A stretch of DNA of 64,000 bases from positions 9,007,317-9,071,316 of the forward strand of contig NC_087181.1 in NCBI RefSeq assembly GCF_035594125.1, read 5' to 3'. The notes under the pieces are model-generated. The model was not told the origin of the DNA, searched no databases, and worked only from the letters and a program-made list of their open reading frames with translations. The stretch's first letter is position 1; each line of letters opens with the position of its first letter. The stretch comes from Scylla paramamosain. Lineage: Eukaryota > Arthropoda > Malacostraca > Decapoda > Portunidae. The translations under genes were made by a program, and so were the position numbers. Below are positions 23,910-37,446 of the stretch, piece by piece.

Positions 23910-23929
23910 CAATATCATACCATTGTAGT

Positions 23930-24788
23930 TATTCTGAGAGTTCCTCCCTCCCATCCCAGACTACAGACTCGTGGAACAGAAACAATGGAATCCCTTCCTC
24001 TACCTCCTGTGACTCCAGAGCTTTTCGTTTACATATTACTTTGTTCATATCTGTCTTATAATGTAAAGTGTTTTTTGATACTCACAAATGTAATTTATAC
24101 TCTCATTACATAAAATTATTTGTTCGCAAGACACTCACATACAAGTATATGTTTTTGTTGGTGAGTTCTAAGGCTCATTGCACCACAAGCAGCGACGGAA
24201 GCTGTGAGTGAAGGCAGGATGAGTAATGCAGGTCACCATGTACGTATGTTCATGTCGGCAATTGCACCTTGGAATTCCTAGGTGTTCATATACTTGTTCC
24301 CTTTTCGATAATTCTGTAGCGCCGGACTCAGCCGTCATTCAGTGCACAGATTTTGTTGCTTCACGACTCTGCGAACGTTCACAATCGTTCATTACCACAT
24401 TGATTTTAAAGGAACCATAAGCCCCCATTCCCTACTGGTGAAATTAACAGAAATGTAGTATCCCTTGCCATTAGAGTGATATGAACCTACTTCTTTCACA
24501 TATTTTGTTTATTTTGTTTAAGTTTTATTTAGCTTTCCTTTAGCGTGATAACAAAATCGTCAAAAAGTAAAATAAATAGATACTGAAAACAACACGAGTA
24601 TAAGCGACTGAGATGTGTTTCGTGGGAAAATTTTGGAAACTTATATTTCTTCCACTGCAGTGAGAAAAGGTAAAATAAAATGAGGAATGTAGAAAGAGAG
24701 GGAGAAAAGAATGAAGGGAGGAAAGTGGAGAGAAACCCCTAGAACGTTACTTTCCTAATATGTGTGTGAGCCGAAACATATTTTAATT

Positions 24789-24791
<3 letters not shown>
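23930..24791. other. Unannotated intergenic sequence
   Basis: No recognisable gene, RNA or dispersed repeat. Confidence 0.5.
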
Positions 24792-24863
<72 letters not shown>

Positions 24864-24872
24864 AGAGAGAGA
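24792..24872. repeat. (GA)n microsatellite
   Basis: About 80 bp of GA with a short G-run interruption near 24857. Confidence 0.96.
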
Positions 24873-25701
24873 ATATCGACATGCTAACAATAAAATTTTA
24901 TAAAATGTACACTTTTACAGCAGAAATTAAAGCTCATAGAGATAAAACAAGAAAGGATAATTGAATCCTTGTTTTCATTAAAAATACTCAAAAGAAAAAA
25001 GTGGCCGATGATAGCACAAAGGAAGAACAAAATAGGTGTTCCTACAAGTGTTATCGTGTTGCAGCAGTGTTACGGTGAAAGTGTGGAAGGAAGGAGGTCG
25101 ATGGCTCCGGCAGTAACAGTTACGTGAATGTTGCAAGTTGTAGACTGTTAAGGAAAATGGTTGCTTAGGAGGGGAAGGTGTTAAAAAGTGCAGGTAAGGA
25201 TAGGGAGAGTTATAAAGTGAGCACAAGGAAGCTGAGTCGTGATTGTGATGAGATGGAAAGAAAGTCAGTTTAGCTTTGGTTGAATTCGATGAGGACACGA
25301 TAAGACAAATCAGGATGAGACACAAAAACATGTTCTGAAATACTTCCGCGACGCACCTCTGCTACATTCAAAACCTTTTAGTTGAAGTAACACATGTTTT
25401 AAGAGTATTTTATGGTTACAGTGACGGATGAATAAAATTTCTACATTATTAACTGGAAAAACGCTTCTGATAACCTGAATAATCATCTCTATGGCCTTTG
25501 AAAAAGTTGTGATGAGAATAGTTCCGGAATACGGATCACAGTGAGGGGGGTGAGAAATGGGCACGAGAAGACAAGGTGATATCTAGGAGACGCACCTGTC
25601 GATGAGAAACACAGGACATTATCACAAAAGCATGAACGTAGAAGAAAATAATTTGTTAAGTAGATAGGTTGTTTGTACATAAAAAAAAATTATGAAAAAG
25701 G

Positions 25702-25705
<4 letters not shown>
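24873..25705. other. Unannotated intergenic sequence
   Basis: About 830 bp. Open frames on the minus strand (24978-25331, 25310-25564) resemble no family I know and are low-complexity or Ser/Cys-rich. Confidence 0.5.

Positions 25706-25796
<91 letters not shown>
25706..25796. repeat. (GA)n microsatellite
   Basis: About 90 bp of GA dinucleotide. Confidence 0.97.
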
Positions 25797-25947
25797 GATA
25801 AAAGCGAATGGGGAAAGACTGAGGAGGGAGGATAAAAATATATGGATAAGAAAGGAATTATGATTCAAAGCAAATAGTGTACGCATGAAACTTGAAACTG
25901 AAAGAAAGTCATCTCAACAAAAAGTAAAATAAAATTCACCTTCTCAC

Positions 25948-25956
<9 letters not shown>

Positions 25957-26032
<76 letters not shown>
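25957..26032. repeat. (GA)n microsatellite
   Basis: About 76 bp of GA dinucleotide. Confidence 0.97.
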
Positions 26033-26035
<3 letters not shown>

Positions 26036-26249
26036 ATCTTCAAGACAGGTCTCCTTCAGTAACCAATCTCAGCCAAGTGTTCCTTTGCGTTACTCAGCCA
26101 CGCTCCAGAACAAGAGATAATAAAGGTCAAAATATGTTACGGTGTTATGCCTTTCCTATACAGGGCTGGATAATAATGACCTTGAGAGAAGGAGTTGCCC
26201 ACTTACGTACTCACAAAGAAGTGATGCCTTGAGAGCCAATCAACAGGAA

Positions 26250-26252
<3 letters not shown>

Positions 26253-26328
<76 letters not shown>
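26253..26328. repeat. (CT)n microsatellite
   Basis: About 76 bp of CT, in opposite phase to the GA array 220 bp upstream. Confidence 0.97.
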
Positions 26329-27360
<1,032 letters not shown>

Positions 27361-28566
27361 AGTGGATTTTTTACATTTTTGCCTTACCTATAATTTTGTT
27401 TTTAATACTGATATTTTAAGGACTGCAATCTGTGTCGTTTTTAAAGGTTTGTAGCGGCGCCATATGACCGCAATGTTGCGGCGCCACAAATAAAAAATCT
27501 ATCAAAACCTGCTAAGCAACACAAGTATAACACAGAAGAGATTGTATATTATTTACACAGCGTATTGCCACCACGTCCACCACACTCCACCATTTGGTGG
27601 GAACGTGTGGCTCACCTACCCCACCCCCCTCCAAAAAAAAAAAAAAAAACGGTGAACAAATTGACACAATCTGAGCGAAACAAGAACTTCAGACTAAGAG
27701 GAGAAATATAAGCAATCTTTATACTACAGAACTAGAGGAAAAAAAGGAAAAAAGAAATATCCAGTACACCACCGCTACCATCATTGCACAGAACACAGCA
27801 CCTACACCCCGGGCTGTGGAAGTCTGGAGCCAACACCAAGAGCGCCTGCTGTGAAGGTGCCGCCAGTAATACGAGTATACGCTGCGGAATTTCCGCATCC
27901 AGCTGCACTACTTCGAACTGCGGTATTATAATTATGATGCCTCAGGCGGGGGCGAAATTAAAGAAGTGAAAATACAGACAGAAAAGCAAACGAAGAAAAA
28001 AAAAATACAAGATAATAGGAATGCTTTTCTTTTCTTTCCTTTCTCGCCTTGCGAATGAAAAATGTTCAGTGGGAAGCAACTTTGTTCTATTCCACCATGT
28101 TAGCCCAGATGTAATTTACTAGTCATAACAGATCATTTGAACCATTAGTACAGACCAGTAATTCTCCTGGTATTTGTTCTTCCAGTTATCGTTATGTATA
28201 ACTAATAAAACCATGCTTGAATTCCGTCTCGTCGCTGGGTAGTCGCTGTAAGGCGACTTGCTCTGCGGATCAAAGTTTGTATAATAGTTGTATATCAAGA
28301 AGTCTTTAATTCGATAGTAATCAACAGTAACATTACTGTACCGTGCTTGAGGATGACTGTGCATCACTACCTCTACAGCCCTACAAAGTGAAGTACGCTG
28401 AACCTGAACCTCATAAATATATATCACCTAAAATTAGAATAAAACAAAGTAAAATACTTCGAGGTCTACACGTGTGGGAGAAAGGGATACGAGAGAGTGA
28501 GTGAGAGAACTGTTACTGTTCCCGAGGGAACACTTGCCTTCTTCCTTAACCATGCGGACCACGACG
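27361..28566. other. Unannotated intergenic sequence
   Basis: No gene or RNA recognised. Two GCGGCGCC words lie at about 27455-27485. Confidence 0.5.
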
Positions 28567-28740
28567 CTGTACCACCACCACCACCACCTCTTCCTCCTCC
28601 TCTTCTACCACCACCACGACCACCACCATCACCACCACCACCTCCTCCTCCTCCTCCTCCTCCTCCTCCTCCTCCTCCTCCTCCTCCTCCTTCTCCTCCT
28701 TCTCCTCTTCGACCACCACCACGACCAGCATCACCATCAC
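28567..28740. repeat. (ACC)n/(TCC)n trinucleotide block
   Basis: Mixed ACC, TCC and TTC triplets over about 175 bp. The Gly-rich, Pro-rich and His/Leu-rich frames here are translations of this block. Purine-rich DNA follows to about 28970. Confidence 0.95.
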
Positions 28741-29330
28741 TGCCTAAAAACATTACCTGAAACACTCCCTAGCTGCAGTTTTTCATATTACTTTTCTGTT
28801 GCCACTCCGGATCCCTTAGTTTATTATGGTTCATTTGTGAAAGCCAGGAAGAGGGGTAGGGAGAAATAAAAGGAAAGAGGAAGGAATGGGAAGAGGAAGA
28901 AAAAGAGGAGGAGGAAGAGGAGTGAAAGATTAAAGAAGGCAGAGACTGGAAGAAAAAAAAAGGCAAGGTTGAAGGATTAGGAATGGACTGTTCTCTGTAG
29001 ACTAAAAAGAAGTTTCTATATTCAGGAGATACGTATGAAGGTAATGCCTTTTGAACATTATCAACAGAGGTATGGATTAAAAAAATCCCCGTGATCTTGT
29101 GAATTAAACACAGATTAGTCAGACGACATGACACATCTACTTGAAAATCTCTGAATTATAAGAAAGAAACAGATATTAGACATTTGCTAATAAATTAACC
29201 ACCACTTATTGATCACTAGAAGACTTACCACTAACCTCCCAAGTAGGACACATTACCAGTCAGAATATAATGATACATAAAAAGATACATGAGTCCATGT
29301 GTTTGGACAGGGAGACCTGACAGATTATCT
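28741..29330. other. Unannotated intergenic sequence
   Basis: GGAAGAGG-rich first half, then AT-rich sequence. No gene recognised. Confidence 0.5.
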
Positions 29331-32300
29331 TTTTTTCTCTTTATGTAGAAGGGACACCGGCCAAGGGCAACAAGAAAAAAAAAAAAAAGCCCACTGAGAT
29401 GCCGATCCCCGAATAGGGTCCAAAGCGGTAATCGAAAATCTGAAGAATAAGTGTCTTGAAACCTCTCTCATGTAGGAATTCAAGTCATAAGAAGGTATAA
29501 ATACAGAAACAGGCAGGGAGTTCCGGAGTTTACAAGAGAAAGGGATGAATTATTGAAAATACTGGTTAACTCTTGTATTAGAGAGGTGGACAGAATAGGG
29601 GTGAGACAAAGAAGAAAGTCTTGTGCAGCGAGGCCGCGGGAGGAAGGGAGGCATGTAGTTAGTAATATCAGAAGCGCTAGTTAGCATGGAAATGGCGGTA
29701 GAAGATAGCAAGAGATGCAACACTGCGGCGATGAGAAAGAGGCTGAAGACAGTTAGTTAGAGGGGAGGAGTTGATGAGACGAAAAGCTTTTGATTCCACC
29801 GTGTCTAAAAAAGCGGTATGAGTGGAACACCCAGACATGTGAAGCATGCTCCATGCATGGACGGATAAGGCCCTGGAACAGAGTTAGCAACTGGGGGTGG
29901 GATGTTGAGAAAAACTGGCACAGAGACGTCTCAGAACACCTAACTTCATAGAAGCTGTTTTAACTAGAGATGGGATGTGGAGTTTCCAGTTTAGATTATA
30001 AGAAAAGGAGAGACTGAGGATGTTAAATGTAGAAGAGAGGGGCAGTTGAGTGTCATTGACGAAGAGGGGACAGTTGTCTGATAGATGGAGGAATTGAGTT
30101 TTTGAGGCATTTAACAATACCAAGTTTACTCTGCCACAATCATAAATTTTAGAGAGATCAGAAGGTAGGTGTTCTGAGGCTTCCCTGCGTGAACTTTTTA
30201 CTTCCTGAAGGGTTGGACGTCTATGAAAAGACGTGGAAGAGTGTAGAATGGTATTATCAGCGTAAGAGTGGACAGGACAAGAAGTTTGGTTTAGAAGATC
30301 ATTGATGAATAATAGGAAGAGAGTGGGTGACAGGGCAGAATCCTGAGGAACAACGCTGTTAATAGATTTAGGAGAATAACACTCTACCACAGCACCAATA
30401 GAACGGTCAGAAAGGAAACTTGAGATAAAGTTACAGAGAGAAGGATATGAGGGTAGTTTAGAAATCAAAGCTTTGTGCCAGATCCTGTTAAAATTTTTTG
30501 ATATGTCTAAGGTAACAGCAAAAATTTCACCAAAATCTCTAAAAGAGAATGACCAAGACTCAGTAAAGAAAGCCAGAAGATTACCAGTAGAGCGGCGATC
30601 AGATAGAAGGTTGTGAAGTGATAGATGTTTAAGAATCTTCCTGTTGAGGATAGATTCAAAAACTTTAGATAGACAGGAAATTAAAGGAATAGAACGGTAA
30701 TTTGAGGGATTAGAAGGGCCACCCTTTTTAGGAACAGGTTAAATGTAGGCAAACTTCCAGTTTGACAAGATAAGGTGCAAGCACGGAGGCACAGTTTCAA
30801 AGAACAATAAGAGGGACAACCATCAGGTTCATAAGCATTCCGAGGGTTTAGGCCAGCGAAGGCATGGAAAACATCATTGCGAAGAATTTTAATAGGTAGC
30901 ATGAAGTAGTCAGAGGGTGGAGGAGAGGGAGGATCAGGCCCTGAATCATCCAAGGTAGGGTTTTTAGCAATGGTTTGAGCGCAGAGTTGGTAGAGTTGAA
31001 AGAGTTTGACAAGGTAAGGTGCAAGCACGGAGGCACAGTTTCAAAGAACAATAAGAGGGACAACCATCAGGTTCATAAGCATTCCGAGGGTTTAGGCCAG
31101 CGAAGGCATGGAAAACATCATTGCGAAGAATTTTAATAGGTAGCATGAAGTAGTCAGAGGGTGGAGGAGAGGGAGGATCAGGCCCTGAATCATCCAAGGT
31201 AGGGTTTTTAGCAATGGTTTGAGCGCAGAGTTCAGCTTTAGAGGTAGGTTTGATAGTAGTGGTGCCATCTGGTTGAAATAGAAGAGGGAAAGAAGAAGAA
31301 GCAAATCAATTGGAGATGTTTTTGGCTAAATGCCAGAAATCACGAGGGGAGTTAGATCTTGAAAGATTTTGACATTTTCTATTAATGAAGGAGTTTTTGA
31401 TTAGCTGGAGAACAGACTTAGCATGATTTTTAGCAGAAATATAAAATGCATGAGATTCTGGTGATGGAGGGCTCAAGTACCTTTTTTGGGCCACCTCTCT
31501 GCCATATATAGCGCGAGATCAGGCTTTGTTAAACCAGGGTTTAGAAGGTTTAGGTCGAGAAAAAAAGTGAGGAATGTACGCCTCCATGCCAAACACTGTC
31601 ACCTCTGTTATGCGCTCGGCACACAGAGATGGGTCTTTGACACGGAAGCAGTAGTCGTTCCAAGGAAAATCAGCAAAATACCTCCTCAGGTCCCCAAAAC
31701 TAGCAGAGGCAAAACGCCAAAGGCACTTCCGCTTAAAGGGATCCTGAGGAGGGATTGGAGCGATAGGACAAGATACAGATATGAAATTGTGATCAGAGGA
31801 GCCCAATGGATAAGAGAGGATAACAGCATAAGCTGAAAGATTAGAGGTTAGGAAAAGGTCAAGAATGTTGGATGTATCTCCAAGACGGCCAGGAATACGA
31901 GTAGGGTGTTGCACCAATTGCTCTAGGTTGTGGATGATTGCATATTTAAAGGCTAGTTCACCAGGATGATCAGTGAAGGGAGAGGAAAGCCAAAGCTGGT
32001 GGTGAACATTGAAGTCTCCAAGAATGCAGACCTCCGCGAAAGGGAAGAGTCAGAATTTGTTCCACTTTGGAAGTTAAGTAGTCAAAGAATTTCTTATAGT
32101 CAGAGGAGTTAAGTGAGAGGTATACAGCACGGATGAATTTAATTTGAGAATGACTCTGTAGTTGTAGCCAGATGGTAGAAAACTGGGAAGATTCAAGAGC
32201 ATGGGCACGAGAGCAGGTTAAGTCGTTGCGCACATAAACGCAACATCCAGCTTTGAATTGAAAATGAGGATAGAGAAAGTATGAGGGAACAGAAAAGGGG

Positions 32301-32644
32301 TTATTGTCAGTTGCCTCAAACACCTGTGTTTCAGGGAGAAAAAAAAAAATGATGAGGTTTAGTAAAGGAGAGGTGGTCTTCTACAGATTGAAAATTATAT
32401 CTAAGCCCGCGGTGGTGTCAAGACACTTAGGGTCGATACCAGAAGAGCAGTCCGACGTGGGTCATTTGTGGTCCCCTCCCCGAGTGGGGACTCCGAGGCT
32501 GAAGTCTGTGTTATGAGACACAAAGGGAAACGTTCATTGAGGTCACAGCTGTGTTTAATGATAAGCTCACCGCATCCCCTGATCCAGTGCTTTAGACCTC
32601 ACTTTGAGTAATTATCGTTTCGGCAGGTGCCCACTGCCTCCTCC
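29331..32644 (-). mobile_element. LINE family A copy A4, complete ends
   Basis: Antisense A copy with both ends. The 3' tail is at 29331-29400. The C-terminal region and RT run 29520-31300 (29884-30468 holds VPQDSALSPTLFLLFINDL and YADN in place of YADD). The linker and endonuclease run 31306-32323, with [11 protein letters not shown]. The 5' UTR ends with GGAGGA at 32644. A 244-bp tandem duplication lies within the RT. Stops and frameshifts are frequent, and the YADD to YADN change would itself remove a catalytic aspartate. The 5' end touches the minisatellite directly. Confidence 0.92.
30773..31225. repeat. 244-bp-period tandem duplication inside A4
   Basis: GGTGCAAGCACGGAGGCACA at about 30774 recurs at about 31018, and the following 200 bp are near identical. 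The duplicated frames 30681-31028 and 30964-31197 encode the same RT segment twice. Confidence 0.9.
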
Positions 32645-35600
32645 TTATTGAGTGTGTTCCCTTCACTGTGCAGCATTCACTAAAGGGTGAATGTGCACCC
32701 TTCACTGAGGGGTGAGTGTTTACCCTTGACTGAGGCCTGAGTGTGTTATCTTCACTGAGGGATGAATGTGTACCCTTCACGGAGGCCTGAGTGCGTTCTC
32801 GTCACTGAGGAGTGAGTGTGTACCCTTCACTGAGGCTGTGTGTATACCATTCACTGAGGCCGAGTGTGTTCCCTTCACTGAGTATACTCTTCACTGAGGG
32901 CTTAGTGTTTTCCCTTCACTGAAATATGTGTGTGTACCCTTCACTCAAGGGTGAGTGTGTCTCTTTCACTAAAGTGTGAGTGTGTACCCTTCACTGAGGC
33001 CTGAGTGTTTTCCCTTCACTGAGAGAAGAGTGTGTACCCTTCAGTGAGGTGTGTGTACCCTTCACTGAGGGGTGTATTCCCTTCACTGAGGAGTGAGTGT
33101 GCATCCTTCACTATGTGTATTTCCTTCACTGACTGTGTTCCCTTCACTGAGGGGTGAGTGCGTAACCTTCAATGAAGGATGAGTGTACCCTTCACTCAGG
33201 AGTAAATGTGTGGCCTTCACTGAGGGGTGAGTTTGTAACCTTCAATGAGGGAAGAGTGTAGCTTTCACTGAGGAGTAAATGTGTGCCTTTCACTGAGAGT
33301 GAGTGTGTACTCTTCACTAAGGAGTAGGTTTGTACCCTTCACTGAGAAATGAGTGTGTTCCCTTCACCGAGAATGTGTACCCTTCACTGAGAGGTGAGAG
33401 ATTACCCTTCACTGAAGAGTGAGAATGTATCCTTTATTGAGGGATAAGTGTGTAAGCCTTCACTGAGGGGTATGTACTCTTCACAGAGTGATGAATGTAT
33501 TCCCTTCACAGAGGGGTAAGTGCTTGCTGTTCACTAAGGGGCGAGTGTATAACCTTCACTGAGAGGTGAGTATGTTCCCTTCACTGAGGGTTGAGAGTGT
33601 TCCCTTCACTGAGGGTTGAGAGTGTTCTCTTCACTGAGGGTGAGAATATTCCCTTCACTGAGGGATGAGTGTATTTCCTTTATTGAGGGGTGAGTGTGTT
33701 CCCTTCACTGAGGGGTGAGTGTGTTCCCTTCACTGAGGGGTGAGAGTGTTCCCTTCACTAAGGGGTGAGTGTGTTCCTTTCACTGAAGGGTGAGTGTGTA
33801 CCCTTCACTGAGGGGTGAGTGTGTATCCTTCAATGAGAGGTGAGTGTGTACCCTTCACTGAGGGGTGAGTGTGCACCCTTCACTGAGGGGTGAGTGCGCA
33901 CCTTTCACTGAGGCCGTGTGTGTTCCCTTCACTGAGGGGTGAGTGTGTACCCTTCACTGAGGGGTGAGTGTGTTCCCTTCACTGAAGGGTGAGTGTGTTC
34001 CCTTCACTGAGGGGTGAGAGTGTTCCCTTCACTGAGGGATGAATGTGTTCCCTTCACTGAGGAGTGAGAGTGTTCCCTTCACTGAGGGGTGAGTGTGTTC
34101 CCTTCACTGAGGGATGAGTGTGTACCTTTTACTGAGGGATGATTATGTACCTTTTACTGAGGGATGAACGTGTTCCCTTCGCTGTGACCTGAAATTGTTC
34201 ACTTCATTGAAGGGCGAGTGTGTAGGGCCTACTGTTCACTAAGGAGTGAGTGTGTACCCTTCACTGAGGGGTGAGTGTGCTTACCGTTCACTAAGGACTG
34301 AGTTTGTACTCATTTACTGAATGAGAGTGTACCCTTCATTGAGGAGTGTGCACCTTCACTGAGGGGTGAGTGTGTATATCGTTCACTGAGGCCGAGTGTG
34401 TTCCCTTCACTGAGGAGTGAGAGTGTATCATTCATTGAGGACTGAGTGTGTACCCTACACTGAGGAGTGAATGTGTACCTTCACTGAGGGGTGTGTGTGC
34501 ACCCTTCACTGAGGCCTAGTGTTTCCTTCACTGAAGAGTGAGTGTGTACAATTCACTAAGAGGTGTGTGTACCCTTCACTGAGAGGTGTGTGTGCATCCT
34601 TCACTAAGGGATGTGTGTGCATCCTTCACTGAGTGGTGTGTGTGCACCTTTCACTAAGGGGTGTGTGTGCACCTTTCACTGAGGGGTGTGTATGCACCCT
34701 TCACTGGGGGCAGAGTGTTCACCCTTCACTGAGGCCGAGTGTGTTCCCTTCACTGAGTCTGTACCCTTCAAAGAGAGGGTGAGTCTGTGGTGAGTGTGAG
34801 AGTGGGAGGGGTGAGTGTGCACTCTTCACTGAGCGGTGAGTCTGTACTCCTCACTGAGCGGTGAGTGTGTACTCTTCTATGAGAAATAAGTTTGTACCCT
34901 TCACTGAGGCCGAGTGTATTTCCTTCAATAAGAGATGAGCGTGTACCCTTCGCTAAGGAATGACATTGTACCCTTCACTGAGGGATGAGTGTGTGCCATT
35001 CACTGAGGGGTGAATGTGTGCCCTTTACTGAGGGGTGAGTGTGTTCCCTTCCCTGAGGCCTGAGTGTGTAGCTTTCACTGCGGGGTGAGTGTGTTCCCCT
35101 CACTGAGGACTGAGCTGTTTTGTTTACCCTTCACTAAGGGGTGAGTGTGTACCATTCACTGAGGGTTGAGTGTGTACCCTTTACTGAGGGGTGAGTGTGT
35201 TCCCTTCACTGACAGGTGAGTGTGTACCCTTCACTGAGGGGTGAGTGTGCACCCTTCACTGAGGGGTGAGTGCGCACCTTTCACTGAGGCCGAGTGTGTT
35301 CCCTTCACTGAGGGGTGAGTGTGTACCCTTCACTGAGGGGTGAGTATGCACCCTTCACTGAGAGGTGAGTGTGCACCCTTCACTGAGGGGTGAGTGTGTA
35401 CCCTTCACCGATGCTGAGTGTGTTCTTTTTAATGTGTATGTACTCTTCACCGAGGGGTGAGTGTGCACTTTTCACTACTACTACTACTACTGAGCCCTGA
35501 GCGTGTTCCCTTCACTGTCGGGTGAGTGTGTACATTTCACTGAGCGGTAAGTGTGTACCCTTCACTGAGCCTTGAGTGTGTTCCCTTCACTGATGGGTGA

Positions 35601-35787
35601 GTGTGTACTTTTCAATGATGGATGAGTGTGTACCCTTCACGGAAGGCATGAGTGTGTTCCCTTCACTGAGGGTTGTATACCCCTCACCGAGATGTGACTG
35701 TGTACCCTTCAATGAGGCCTGAGTGTGTTCCCTTGACTGATGGATGAGAGTATACCATTCACTGAGGGGTGAGTGTGTACCTTTCAC
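32645..35787. repeat. 25-bp minisatellite array, about 125 units
   Basis: A 3.1-kb tandem array. The unit core is CCCTTCACTGAGGGGTGAG followed by a TGTGT tail ending in A or T, 25 bp in all. Variants replace GGGG with GCC, GAG or GAT, or drop one to ten bases. Because 25 is not a multiple of three, open frames (32592-32780, 35587-35787) show KGTHS-like repeats that are not genes. A long-range duplication is visible inside (33841 versus 35217). The left edge abuts the 5' end of A4. Confidence 0.97.
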
Positions 35788-36115
35788 CTGGCAAGGCGGC
35801 GTTAATGTTCCAACATCAGTATTTCAGGAGAAGGTAGTAGCTGTCAATTACAGAGCAGCGGCTGTCTCCTTTATGGGAGCGATAAACTCAGGAATGAGGA
35901 TGGAAGGTGTGTACTAAAGAGAGGAGAAGCAAGACCAGAAACAGGAAGAAGTAAAAGTATGCCTTGATCTACAGCTTCTTGGTATCTATCCTCCTCCTCC
36001 TCCTTCGCATTTTTCTTCTCTCCCTTCATCGTCGCCTTATCTCCCCTCCGAATGTTCGAATTAAATAATAAATGAAAGAATGACTACTGGGAATTGATGC
36101 GAAAAGGCGCGTGCA
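35788..36115. other. Unannotated intergenic sequence
   Basis: About 330 bp with no recognisable gene or repeat. Confidence 0.55.
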
Positions 36116-37318
<1,203 letters not shown>

Positions 37319-37446
37319 CCAAAAATATCTCCAATAACTTTGCTTCTTCTTCTTTCCCTCCTCTACTTCAACCAGATGTCACCACTGCTATCACATCTAT
37401 TTCTAAAGCTGAACTCTTTGCTCAAACCTTTGCTAAAAACTCTACC

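Noticed and set aside
28466..28869. Gly-rich, Pro-rich and His/Leu-rich ORFs
   Set aside because: They come from a mixed ACC/TCC trinucleotide block; no conserved domain or codon pattern.
32592..35787. KGTHS-type repeat proteins in the minisatellite
   Set aside because: The unit is 25 bp, so no frame can be kept; the frames are short and accidental.
32645..35787. CRISPR-like array
   Set aside because: Units are contiguous with no unique spacers, in a eukaryotic repeat context.
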